A stretch of DNA of 64,000 nucleotides from Ignavibacteriota bacterium (GTDB taxonomy: Bacteria; Bacteroidota; Ignavibacteria; Ignavibacteriales; Melioribacteraceae), in NCBI GenBank assembly GCA_016713565.1, contig JADJOX010000003.1, positions 340,418 through 404,417 on the forward strand. The letters run 5' to 3'. A program made the position numbers and the translations under genes. Below the pieces are notes generated by a model that made no database searches, was not told the origin of the DNA, and saw only the letters and a program-made list of their open reading frames with translations. Below, piece after piece: positions 26,379-35,561 of this stretch (the first letter of the stretch is position 1; every line of letters starts with the position of its first letter).

Positions 26379-27566
26379 TTAATTGTAGAATGAATTATTC
26401 TTAACAAGATTTTCGCCTTTATCAAAATTTCCAAGAATTCGTTTTGCTTTAACAAACGAATTAAATCTGTATTCATTAAAAATATCCGAATCTTTGAAAA
26501 GACTGTTGTATCTTACTCTTCCCGAGGAATGAATATATTTCCCGTCACCTAGATAAATAGCAACGTGTGTAATTTTTTCATTTTGATTTTCACTTTTTTT
26601 CTTTCCAAAAAATAAAAGATCACCAGGTTGAAGATTGTCAAAATTTGAGTCTGTATTTACCATTTCACCGGCGTTCACTTGTTGAGAAGCATCACGCGGT
26701 AAAATAATTCTGTTCATATAAAAAACGGTTTTTGTAAATCCGCTGCAGTCAACTCCTTTAGATGAAGTTCCTCCCCACAAATATGGAATTCCTATGAAAT
26801 TTTTTGAATCAGCAATTACTTTTTCAGCTGAAGCAGTTGTATCACTCTGCCATAATTTGAAATTTTGTAAATCTTCTGATTTTACAAAACCTTGTCTCAA
26901 ATCGGAAAATTCGACTTTAGTAAATTCTTTATCAATCTTAACTATTTTTAAAATATCTCCCAAAACCAAATCCGAAATTTTCTCACTTTTTTCATTCGGA
27001 TTATAAAAAACTTCTGAATTACTTTTTGTTATTATTGCTTTTTCAGATTCCTTCCAATTTTTCATTTCATCTTCAGTTACGCACAAAATTCCGTCCTCAT
27101 CCACCCATGAAATATATTTATCGGGTGTTTGGATCATATACCAATTATTTTCTGATTTTAACACTTTTACAACTGTTCCAAGTAAGGCTTGCGTCGCCAT
27201 TTCCGCAGAATGTCCAAGTTCAGTTCTAAGATTTGCAACCGACAAATTAATTATTCCGAATTTTTTATCGCCAAGATTTTTATCAGGAAGCATTTTTACG
27301 TTCAGTTCGTAATTTATTTCATTTAATTTTAATTGGTAAACTAATTCATTTAATGCTTCTGAATTATCCGTCTCTCCACTCAATAAAACATTTCCATTTT
27401 TATTTTCGCTGGTAATATTAAAGACGGCAACTCTTTTATCCGGAGCATAATTTTTTTTAATCTCCAAAATGATGTTTTCTATTTGTTCCATTTGGTTTTC
27501 TTGACAAAAATTAAAAATAAAAATTGAGGTAAATGCAATTATATATGTAAAGTTTCTGTTTTTCAT
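26379..27566 (-). CDS. Lipoprotein NlpC/P60 endopeptidase with SH3-like domains (YkfC-like)
   Basis: The N-terminus has a lipoprotein signal with cysteine in FIFNFCQEN. Two SH3b-like segments (around residues 120-160 and 180-225) precede the NlpC/P60 domain with the catalytic cysteine in GVDCSGFTKTVF, histidine in THVAIYLGDG and a third polar residue in YIHSSG. It is predicted to cleave D-Glu-meso-DAP bonds in murein peptides and release L-Ala-D-Glu, the substrate of the downstream epimerase. It is anchored to a membrane facing the periplasm, whereas the epimerase is cytoplasmic, so a transport step is implied. Confidence 0.92.
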   Translation of the reverse strand: MKNRNFTYIIAFTSIFIFNFCQENQMEQIENIILEIKKNYAPDKRVAVFNITSENKNGNVLLSGETDNSEALNELVYQLKLNEINYELNVKMLPDKNLGDKKFGIINLSVANLRTELGHSAEMATQALLGTVVKVLKSENNWYMIQTPDKYISWVDEDGILCVTEDEMKNWKESEKAIITKSNSEVFYNPNEKSEKISDLVLGDILKIVKIDKEFTKVEFSDLRQGFVKSEDLQNFKLWQSDTTASAEKVIADSKNFIGIPYLWGGTSSKGVDCSGFTKTVFYMNRIILPRDASQQVNAGEMVNTDSNFDNLQPGDLLFFGKKKSENQNEKITHVAIYLGDGKYIHSSGRVRYNSLFKDSDIFNEYRFNSFVKAKRILGNFDKGENLVKNNSFYN

Positions 27567-27722
27567 AATAAATGTTTTAACGTAATTTTTAAACTAAATT
27601 TAACTATTTTTTTATAATTTTTTACTTAAATTTTGGTTTGGGATTTTTTTATTTTTTTTGAAACTTTTTTCTGAATTCTTCATCAAATTATATTGATTTT
27701 TTATAATTGACGGAGAAAAAAA

Positions 27723-27974
27723 ATGAGTACAACTGCACAACCAAAAGTTATAATGTTTACAACACCGACATGTAGTTTTTGTGTTTCCGCAAAAAGATAT
27801 TTTAGGGAAAAGAACATAAAGTTTACTGAGGTAGACGTTTCAAAAGATCAAAAGGCAGCTTTAGATATGCAGAGGCGTGCCGGAACCACCGGAGTGCCGG
27901 TTATCTTAATAAACAATAAGCCAATAGTAGGATTTGATAAACCAAAAATTAATAGTTTGTTAAACATAAAATAA
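27723..27974 (+). CDS. Glutaredoxin-like protein
   Basis: The 83-residue protein has MFTTPTCSFCVSAKRYF with a CSFC active site, TGVPVILINNKPIVGFD with the cis-proline, and the usual length of a NrdH/Grx-type redoxin. It reduces disulfides or serves ribonucleotide reductase. A GGAG ribosome site precedes ATG 27723. It is followed 14 bp later by groES on the same strand. Confidence 0.93.
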   Translation: MSTTAQPKVIMFTTPTCSFCVSAKRYFREKNIKFTEVDVSKDQKAALDMQRRAGTTGVPVILINNKPIVGFDKPKINSLLNIK

Positions 27975-27988
27975 ATTAAGGAGATACC

Positions 27989-28261
27989 ATGAAAGTTAAA
28001 CCAATGGACGACAGAGTACTTGTTTCTTTAGTTGAAGCAGAAACAAAGACTGCATCGGGAATCATTATTCCTGATACAGCAAAAGAAAAACCAACTATGG
28101 GAAAAGTTGAAGCAGTAGGAACAGACGAAGAACTACAAAAAGTGTTAAAAGTCGGCGATAAAGTATTATTTGGAAAATACGGTGGCGAAGAAATTTCCTT
28201 TGATGGAAAAGATTATAAAATCATCCAAAGAAGCGACATTTTAGCTATAATCGAAAGTTAA
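27989..28261 (+). CDS. groES: Co-chaperonin GroES
   Basis: The 90-residue protein is full length for GroES: VKPMDDRVLVSLVEAETKTASGIIIPDTAKEKP with the mobile loop, GKVEAVGTD, VGDKVLFGKYGGEEI and a C-terminal ILAII. It caps the GroEL ring. A strong AAGGAG site precedes the start. No groEL gene follows; a terminator comes right after. No CIRCE repeat is seen upstream, so stress control by HrcA is not evident. Confidence 0.95.
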   Translation: MKVKPMDDRVLVSLVEAETKTASGIIIPDTAKEKPTMGKVEAVGTDEELQKVLKVGDKVLFGKYGGEEISFDGKDYKIIQRSDILAIIES

Positions 28262-28283
28262 TAATTTAGTTGTATTTTATACT

Positions 28284-28310
28284 AAAGTCCGGTTCAACCG
28301 GACTTTTTTA
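28284..28310 (+). terminator. Rho-independent terminator after groES
   Basis: AAAGTCCGG and CCGGACTTT form a 9-bp perfect stem around a TTCAA loop, followed by a T run. It also overlaps the end of the convergent SulP gene and may serve both directions. Confidence 0.9.
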
Positions 28311-29972
28311 TTTTCCGCTTAAAATTTCATTTGCTCGTTTTAATGCGTCATCAATATTATCAAAAACATTCATTTCTCCTATTTCATCAAGAAGTCCAAA
28401 TTGTTTAATTGCATTTCTTGGTTGAGTATTAACTCCCGATAAAATCACAATTATATCCAAATCCTTACTGTCTCTGTATATTTCTCGAAGCATTTTTAAT
28501 CCTGTTGCATCTACTGCCGGAACGTTTCTCATTCTAATTATTCTAATCTTCGGCGGGTTTTCTATTTCATTCATAACTTCACGAAATTTATTTGCGGCGC
28601 CAAAAAAGAAAGGACCGTTAATTTCATAAATTTCAACTCCTTCAGGTACAACTTTATTTTGAATAGCCATTGGATCATTAATATTTTCAGAATCTGAAAA
28701 TTCATTCTTTATAATCTCAAGATTAGAAACTTCTGCCATTCGCCGCATAAATAAAAATCCGGCCAAAATCATTCCTACTTCAATTGCAATTGTTAAATCT
28801 AAAATTACGGTTAAGAAAAATGTCGTAAGCAGAACAGCAACATCGCTCTTTGGGCTTTTCAAAAGATGATAAAATACTTTATATTCGCTCATATTATAAG
28901 CTACTACGACTAAAATTGCGGCTAATGTAGCCATTGGAATTAACTTTGCCCATTTTCCCAAAAAAATCATAATTAATAAAAGAGTTAATGCATGAATTAT
29001 ACCCGCTAACGGAGTTCTGCCGCCGTTTTTAATATTGGTCGCTGTTCTTGCAATTGCTCCCGTTACCGGAATTCCTCCAAAAATGGGAGAAAAAACATTT
29101 GCTATTCCCTGTGCAATAAGTTCTTTATTTGAATTATGTCTTGATCCGATCATACCATCGGCAACCACAGCGGAAAGAAGTGCTTCAATTGCGGCTAAAA
29201 TTGCAATTGTTGTGGCTGGCATTATCATTTCCTTAATAATCTTAAAACTGAATTCCGGAAAAATTGGCTGTGGAATTACCGAAGGAATTTCTCCGAATTT
29301 TGATTCAATAGTTTCAACATTAAGATTGAAAAACTTGACCAATAGAACACTTACAAATATTGCAAGTAAAGAACCTGGAATTTTTCTGGAAACTTTCGGC
29401 CAAAAAATTATAATTATTAAAGACAAAACAGAAATGAAAAGGGTTTGAAGATTTAAAGTAGAAAAATTATGTACAAAAACTGTCCATTTTTCCAAAAAAT
29501 CAGCGGGTACATTTTCAATTTTCAGACCAAAAAAATCTTTAATTTGGCTTGAAAATATTACAACAGCAATTCCGGTTGTAAATCCTACCACAACAGGATA
29601 AGGTATAAATTTGATCATAGCCCCAAATCTTGCGGCACCCATAACAATTAAAATAATGCCCGCCATTAAAGTCGCGATAATCAATCCATTAACGCCAAAT
29701 TGCTGAACAATACCATAAACAATTATAATAAATGCTCCGGTCGGACCTCCAATTTGAACTTTGCTTCCGCCAAAATAGGAAACAATAAATCCTCCAATTA
29801 TGGCGGTAATCAAGCCTTTTTCAGGAGTTACACCAGAAGCAATACCAAAAGCAATTGCAAGAGGCAATGCCACAATCCCAACTATTACTCCTGAAGTAAG
29901 TTCGGATAATAACTGTTTTGATGATAATTTTTGTATAGGTAGAAAAAATGATTTCCACGACATATTCGACAT
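28308..29972 (-). CDS. SulP-family anion permease with STAS domain
   Basis: The 554-residue protein has the SulP core (SGVIVGIVALPLAIAFGIASG, GPTGAFIIIVYGI, VGFTTGIAVVIF) with about 10-12 membrane helices. A cytoplasmic STAS domain at the end (NGPFFFGAANKFREVM, VPAVDATGLKMLREI) follows. Members carry sulfate, bicarbonate or other anions, often with sodium. The substrate cannot be told from the sequence, and no carbonic anhydrase or sulfate gene is adjacent. The start at ATG 29972 or 29963 is uncertain. Confidence 0.92.
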   Translation of the reverse strand: MSNMSWKSFFLPIQKLSSKQLLSELTSGVIVGIVALPLAIAFGIASGVTPEKGLITAIIGGFIVSYFGGSKVQIGGPTGAFIIIVYGIVQQFGVNGLIIATLMAGIILIVMGAARFGAMIKFIPYPVVVGFTTGIAVVIFSSQIKDFFGLKIENVPADFLEKWTVFVHNFSTLNLQTLFISVLSLIIIIFWPKVSRKIPGSLLAIFVSVLLVKFFNLNVETIESKFGEIPSVIPQPIFPEFSFKIIKEMIMPATTIAILAAIEALLSAVVADGMIGSRHNSNKELIAQGIANVFSPIFGGIPVTGAIARTATNIKNGGRTPLAGIIHALTLLLIMIFLGKWAKLIPMATLAAILVVVAYNMSEYKVFYHLLKSPKSDVAVLLTTFFLTVILDLTIAIEVGMILAGFLFMRRMAEVSNLEIIKNEFSDSENINDPMAIQNKVVPEGVEIYEINGPFFFGAANKFREVMNEIENPPKIRIIRMRNVPAVDATGLKMLREIYRDSKDLDIIVILSGVNTQPRNAIKQFGLLDEIGEMNVFDNIDDALKRANEILSGK

Positions 29973-30229
29973 AGTTCAGCTCTTGGGAGTGTAATTTTTA
30001 TTTTTTTTTATATTTAAATTTAATTTAATTTAGATACAAATACCCTTTTAAATGCAAACTATATATAAGAATTTTGATTTATATATGAATAATTATACAC
30101 AATAACTAAAAAAGAGAATATTGGGTTATTTTATATTTCGCAAAAAAATAATTATAAGTTATATTTACGGTCGGAAAAATTAAGATTTAACGTTGCAAAC
30201 AAACCAATTAAATTCCAAATGGAGAAAGA

Positions 30230-31435
30230 ATGAGTAATATTAACAAAATCAAAGGAACAATTGGAATTCTTACTGGAGGCGGAGATGTTCCGGGATTAAA
30301 TCCGGCAATCCGTGCAGTAACAATTCGCGCAATACGTGAAGGATACCGTGTTGTTGGAATTCGCCGTGGTTGGGGTGGAATGATTGATATTGTTAGAGAT
30401 AAGCAATATGACAATAGTGAAAATTTCATTGAACTTTCAGAAAAGATAGTAAATAAAGCTGGAAGAACCGGCGGTACATTCTTGCATTCGTCCAGAACAC
30501 GAGCTAGTCACGTTCCAAAACCGAATGTTCCCGAACACTTAAAAGACAGCTACACCAATGAAATTAATGATTTAACTCCTGAAGTAATGCAAAATATCGA
30601 CTTTATGGGATTAGATTATTTAATTCCTATTGGCGGTGATGATACATTAAGTTATGGGAAACATCTTCATGACCAAGGCATGAAAGTTATTGCAATTCCA
30701 AAAACAATGGATAATGATGTTCCGGGAACAGATTATTGCATTGGATTCAGCACATGCGTAACAAGAACAATTGAATTGACACACGCGCTCAGAACAAGTG
30801 CCGGTTCTCACGAAAGATTTTTAATAATCGAAGTTTTTGGAAGATACGCAGGATTCTCAGCATTACTGCCAACTATGGCCGGAGCTGCAGACCGCTGCGT
30901 TATTCCTGAACACAAGTTCGATGTAGAAAGATTAACAGAATTAATGGTTTACGACCGCATGAATAATCCGAGCAAATATTCAGTATGTTTGGTTTCTGAA
31001 GGTGCAATGATGCAAGAAAGTGCTGATATGACATTTGAAGATCAGGAAACAGATATGTTCGGACATAAGAAATTGGGCGGAATTGGTGACATGGTTTCTA
31101 AAAAGATGAAAGACCTTTCTGTTAAATACAATAAAGGACATAGAGTGAATGTAATCAATCAACGTTTAGGTTATATGGTTAGAAGCGGCGACCCTGACGC
31201 GATTGATTCAATTGTACCTATGGCATACGGAAACTTAGCTTTGGATTTAGTGCTCGAAGGAACATCAGGAAGATTGGTAACTCTTAAAAACGGAAGATAC
31301 GACAATGCTCCGATTGAAATTGTAACGAGTTTCAAAAAGGTAGTTGACGTTGATAAATATTATAATGTTGAACGATTAAGACCTCATTATAAGAGCTTTG
31401 AATCAAAACCATTATTTATTATGGCTAGTGATTAG
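30230..31435 (+). CDS. 6-phosphofructokinase, pyrophosphate-dependent type
   Basis: The 401-residue protein belongs to the PFK family (TIGILTGGGDVPGLNPAIRA, GIRRGWGGM, FGRYAGFSALLPTMAGAAD). Two positions that set the phosphoryl donor are of the pyrophosphate type: GGDDT near residue 134 in place of GGDGT/S, and PKTMDND near 156 in place of PGTIDND. It therefore probably works reversibly with PPi in glycolysis and gluconeogenesis. GGAG lies shortly before the start. It is a single-gene unit with its own terminator. Confidence 0.9.
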   Translation: MSNINKIKGTIGILTGGGDVPGLNPAIRAVTIRAIREGYRVVGIRRGWGGMIDIVRDKQYDNSENFIELSEKIVNKAGRTGGTFLHSSRTRASHVPKPNVPEHLKDSYTNEINDLTPEVMQNIDFMGLDYLIPIGGDDTLSYGKHLHDQGMKVIAIPKTMDNDVPGTDYCIGFSTCVTRTIELTHALRTSAGSHERFLIIEVFGRYAGFSALLPTMAGAADRCVIPEHKFDVERLTELMVYDRMNNPSKYSVCLVSEGAMMQESADMTFEDQETDMFGHKKLGGIGDMVSKKMKDLSVKYNKGHRVNVINQRLGYMVRSGDPDAIDSIVPMAYGNLALDLVLEGTSGRLVTLKNGRYDNAPIEIVTSFKKVVDVDKYYNVERLRPHYKSFESKPLFIMASD

Positions 31436-31458
31436 GATTTTAGCATTATGTTTAAAAC

Positions 31459-31497
31459 AAAAAGCCCAATCTCATTTAGAAATTGGGCTTTTTATTT
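31459..31497 (+). terminator. Rho-independent terminator between pfk and uvrD
   Basis: The arms AAAAAGCCCAAT (31459-31470) and ATTGGGCTTTTT (31482-31493) form a 12-bp stem with an 11-base loop, followed by TATTTTT. The preceding A run makes it work for the convergent uvrD gene as well. Confidence 0.92.
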
Positions 31498-31508
31498 TTA
31501 TAATAAGT

Positions 31509-33684
31509 TTAGGAAGCCAAATGTATATTCGCAAATTTTAATAAAAGAGTTTTGGTTCCTTTTTCTTCAAAAGCGATAGTTACTTTAGTCATATCTCCAG
31601 CACCGGTAATTTTCAATACTTTTCCATTTCCGAATAATTCATGGGATATTCTGCTGCCAACTCTAAATGCCCTTCTTTCCTGGTTAAAATCGTCATAATC
31701 TTCCTGATACATTTCATCATAAAACGCCTTTCTTCTTCTTCCGCCTTTTCTTAAACTGCCTTTGTTATCGTCATCAACAGTATCAGGATCAAGCTCATCC
31801 AAAAACCGCGACTTACTTTGATAAGCAACTTCGCCAAATCTATATCTTGATCTTGCGTACGAAATGAATACTTTTAATTGTGCTCTTGTCAATGCAACAT
31901 AAAAAAGTCTTCTTTCTTCTTCAATTTTAGAATCGTTGTCGAATTTTGGATTTAACGGGAAAATATCTTCTTCGCATCCGGTTATGAAAACAACCGGAAA
32001 TTCCAAACCTTTTGCACTATGAATCGTCATTAATGTAACTGAATTGTTTTCTTCAGAATACTGATCAATTCCGGCAATGAGTGAAACTTCAGCTAAAAAG
32101 TCGTCAATAGTTGCATCTGGTTTTCCCTTAACAAACTCGGCAATTCCGCTCAATAACTCCTGAATATTTTCATATCTCTGCATCGATTCTTGAGTATTTT
32201 CTTCCTTATAAACTTTCAGAATTCCAAGATCATCAATCAACGCGGATGTTAACTCCAAAAGTGAAAGTTCGTTTTTGAGTTTGATGTATTTATCTAAAAG
32301 CAATTTGAACTGTTTAACATTTTTCTGAATTCTCTCTTTTACTTCAATAACTTCAAATACTCTGGACATTGTAGTAAAAAGTGAAATATTCAATTTTCTG
32401 GCAAAATCGATCATTTTGCTTATTGAGGTATTTCCTATTCCTCTTTGAGGGAAATTCATAATTCTAAGCAAACTTTCTTCATCTTCCTGATTTGCTAAAA
32501 TTCTTAAATATCCAATAACGTCCTTTACTTCTTTCCTTCTATAAAATTCTACGCCGCCAATTATTTTATATGGAACTTTTTCTTTTTAAAGCTTCTTCCA
32601 AAGCTCTTGATTGAGAATTAATTCTGTAAAGAATCGCGATATCATTTAATGGAATTTTTCGACTCGTAACTTCCTTTTTAATTTGTTTTGCGATTAAATA
32701 TGCTTCGTCTTTTTCATCTGTACTTCTAATTATAGAAATATCTTCGCCTTCTTTGTTTTCTGTCCAAAGAGTTTTTTTAATTTGATTCTGATTATTTTTG
32801 ATAATTGAATCGGCTGCTTTTAAGATTTTTCCAGTCGATCTGTAATTTTGCTCTAATCTAAAAGTTTTTGCTTTTGCAAAATCCTTTTCAAAATTCAGCA
32901 TGTTGTTGATATCGGCGCCTCGCCAACCATATATGCTTTGGGCATCATCTCCAACCACACAAATCTTAATTTTGGGTGAAGTAATAAGTTTCAGCAATTC
33001 GTATTGGGCTTTATTGGTATCTTGATATTCATCAACAAGAACATACTTGAATTGACTTTTATATTTTGTTAATATTCTTTGGTTTTCATTGAACAAGTCA
33101 ATTGGTTTAAGAAGTAAATCATCAAAATCCATTGAATTATTTAGTTTTAGTCTTTTATTGTATTCAACGTAAACTTCAGCAACCTTTTTTTCAATCAAAT
33201 TATTCGCAATATGTTTTAAATATTCATCTGCTGAGATCATTTGATTTTTTAAAAAACTTATTTTATGCTGGACTGAATTTGCCGTTAAATTATCCAGATT
33301 AATATTTAAAGCTTGAAGACAGTTACTTACTAAAGATGTTGAGTCTTCTTTATCATAAATTGAAAAGTTAGGTTCATAACCTATTTTATTTGCTTCAACT
33401 CTTAATACTCTTGCAAAAATTGAATGGAAAGTTCCCATCCATAATTCATTAGCTTTTGGACCAATAAGTTTTGCAATTCTTTCTTTCATTTCCTTTGCAG
33501 CTTTATTGGTAAATGTTAACGCAAGAATTGAAGATGCTTCATAACCGTTTTCTAATAGATATGCAATTTTATACGTCAATACTCTTGTTTTTCCCGAACC
33601 GGCGCCTGCCACAATCATGTTGGGAGCACTATTGAATTCGACTGCTTCTCTTTGTTTTTCGTTCAATTCATTAAGTATTTTCAC
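31509..33684 (-). CDS. uvrD: UvrD/PcrA superfamily 1 DNA helicase (one frameshift)
   Basis: The first frame (33684-32566) carries the Q-motif and Walker A (LNEKQREAVEF, VAGAGSGKTRVLTYKIAYL), DEYQDTN and GDDAQSIYGWRGA. The second (32471-31509) carries GIGNTSISKM, VTLMTIHSAKGLEFPVVFITG and FYVALTRA. Between them the protein continues in the shifted frame (VPYKIIGGVEFYRRKEVKDV). One A is missing in the A-rich stretch near 32577-32587. Restoring it gives a ~725-residue protein of normal length. The helicase works in excision repair and mismatch repair. The C-terminal Tudor-like tail is complete. I regard the shift as a probable sequence error. Confidence 0.9.
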
Positions 33685-33807
33685 TTTTACCTCGATTTTT
33701 CAAGATGGCAAATTTACTAATTTTAAATGCCAATTTCAAAAATTAGAATTGTTTTGATAATAATTATAAGATATGAGATGAGATTTGCGTTAATTTTATG
33801 GATAAAA

Positions 33808-34215
33808 TCATTTATTTAAGTGGTCTAAAATATCCCATTCGCCCCACCGTTTAACAATTTTATCTTCTTTTATTTCAATAATCTCGATACCGGTTATTTT
33901 AGTAAGCTTTTCAGTTGGACCAATACCCAAATATTTCTGTTTATTTATTCCAATTGAATGCCATCGAACGGCAATTTGAGATTTTTCAAAATCAATTAAA
34001 ATATCGTCAACATTGGTTTGTAAATCGGGGAACGCGTTTAATAGTTTTAGAATGCCTTCTTTAAAACCGTTTTTATCGCTGGGTCTTCCGGAAGATGAAA
34101 GATCTATAAAATCATCAGAATGCAATTCATCAAATAAGTTTAAGTCAAGGGGTGAATTCCACAAAGAAATCCATTGGTTTGCAAGATATTCGAATTTAGA
34201 TCGATTGTCTAACAT
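33808..34215 (-). CDS. SnoaL-like/NTF2-fold protein
   Basis: The 135 residues match the SnoaL-like polyketide-cyclase fold: FDELHSDDFIDLSSSGRPSD, FPDLQTNVDDILI, QIAVRWHSIG and KITGIEIIEIKEDKIVKRWGEWD. Such proteins form a cone-shaped barrel binding small hydrophobic ligands, and the function of most is unknown. It lies 38 bp downstream of the aminopeptidase gene on the same strand and may share its transcript. Confidence 0.8.
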   Translation of the reverse strand: MLDNRSKFEYLANQWISLWNSPLDLNLFDELHSDDFIDLSSSGRPSDKNGFKEGILKLLNAFPDLQTNVDDILIDFEKSQIAVRWHSIGINKQKYLGIGPTEKLTKITGIEIIEIKEDKIVKRWGEWDILDHLNK

Positions 34216-34253
34216 ATTATACTATAATAATTTAGATACTTTAATTAAAGTTA

Positions 34254-35216
34254 TCAGCTAATTAATAATTTACCGTTTTTCATAATTATTTTATTATCAA
34301 AGTAAACGGTAGGTTTTAAAATTACTCCGTCAACATGTATAGGAACGTCAATTTTTCCACCCATACTTAAATTATTTCCTAAGGCTATATGGACCGTTCC
34401 GAGAACTTTTTCATCTTCCAATAATATTCCGCTAATCTTAGCCTTGTCATTGGTTCCGATTCCGATTTCGGCTATGTTCCTTCCATTTTTACCAAATTTC
34501 GATAACATATTAATCAGTTGCTGAGCTTCCTCGCCGCCGGAAATTTCTGACGCATAACCATTTTCTACAACAATTTTTATTGGAGTTTTTAGTTTGCCCA
34601 CACCTGCAAATGATCCGTCAGAAACAAATACTCCATTTGTCGTACCTTCAACGGGAGCAGCGAAAGCCTCGCCCGTAGGTAAATTTCCGCTTTCACCTTT
34701 TTTATGAAATAAACCTTTGCTTGCAATTGCTTTTCGCCCTTCAATGTTCATTGTAATATCTGTTCCCAATGAGGTTGTAATTTTAACATTATTGGTTTTA
34801 TCCATCATTTTTGCGAGTTTTATTGAAAGGTTTGCAATTTCTTTATAATCTGCGCTAAGCCCTCTGATCATTACTTCCTTAGTAATTCCGGGGAGAGTTG
34901 CAATTCTTTTTCCTAATGCGGAAGCTTCCCTTCTTGCGTTTGTATGAGTCAATGATTTTGTAGTCGGGCATAAAATTACATCCACCAACTTCATCGCTTC
35001 GGCAATGAACTTAGGCGGTTCTTGTCCGTTATACTCGAGCGGTTGCATTTCCAAATAGAAAGATTTGTAGCCCAATCTTTTAGAATTCTCAAATAATGAT
35101 ATTCCAATCTCTCTTTTATTTTCATCTGAAATTATCAGAACTTTCTCATTTTTTTTAGTTCCCATACAATCTTTAATTGCAATTACAGATGCTCTATCAA
35201 GATTTGTTAATTTCAT
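34254..35216 (-). CDS. M29-type metalloaminopeptidase family protein
   Basis: The 320-residue protein resembles the AmpS/PepS-like aminopeptidases. It has GLSADYKEIANLSIKLAKMM and TSLGTDITMNIEGRKA. The C-terminal catalytic half has NLPTGEAFAAPVEGTTNGV, NIAEIGIGTND and GTVHIALGNNLSMGGKIDVPIH, with the metal-binding Glu, His and Asp residues. It would release N-terminal residues from peptides in the cytoplasm. It follows the PqqD-like gene by 12 bp and ends the transporter operon. Confidence 0.85.
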   Translation of the reverse strand: MKLTNLDRASVIAIKDCMGTKKNEKVLIISDENKREIGISLFENSKRLGYKSFYLEMQPLEYNGQEPPKFIAEAMKLVDVILCPTTKSLTHTNARREASALGKRIATLPGITKEVMIRGLSADYKEIANLSIKLAKMMDKTNNVKITTSLGTDITMNIEGRKAIASKGLFHKKGESGNLPTGEAFAAPVEGTTNGVFVSDGSFAGVGKLKTPIKIVVENGYASEISGGEEAQQLINMLSKFGKNGRNIAEIGIGTNDKAKISGILLEDEKVLGTVHIALGNNLSMGGKIDVPIHVDGVILKPTVYFDNKIIMKNGKLLIS

Positions 35217-35228
35217 TGTTACTCTATT

Positions 35229-35558
35229 TTATTTCTTTTCGTAAAGTCTTATTAAATGATTTTTATTCATTTGGTTAACAAAAAGATGAACTCTTTGTTC
35301 TGCCGGTTCAATTTTTTCGTTAAAATGTGATTGAGCAGTCTTAATTATTTCCTCAACATTTTTTTTACCGTCACACAAATGCCAAATAAAACTTCCAATT
35401 TCATCAAGATCAATTTTATAAGGTTTATTCAACTGCTTTTTAAAGAATATTTTTTCAATGAAACTTGGCTTTTTATTCAGATAGAATACGACCACCAAAC
35501 TATCAATTTCTTCGAAATCACAATCGCGAATTGGGTATAATGAATTTAATTCAATCAT
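35229..35558 (-). CDS. PqqD-family peptide-binding protein
   Basis: The 109 residues carry the PqqD pattern KPYKIDLDEIGSFIWHLCDGKKNVEEI in a winged-helix fold, with a longer N-terminus than PqqD itself. PqqD proteins bind leader peptides of ribosomally made peptide products and present them to modifying enzymes. No radical-SAM partner is seen nearby. It lies 3 bp after the MFS gene and 12 bp before the aminopeptidase, so a peptide-related role is likely. What it binds is unknown. Confidence 0.8.
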   Translation of the reverse strand: MIELNSLYPIRDCDFEEIDSLVVVFYLNKKPSFIEKIFFKKQLNKPYKIDLDEIGSFIWHLCDGKKNVEEIIKTAQSHFNEKIEPAEQRVHLFVNQMNKNHLIRLYEKK

Positions 35559-35561
35559 AAA

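Noticed and set aside
27567..27722. A CIRCE/HrcA operator before the glutaredoxin-groES unit
   Set aside because: No TTAGCACTC(N9)GAGTGCTAA-like repeat is present in the gap.
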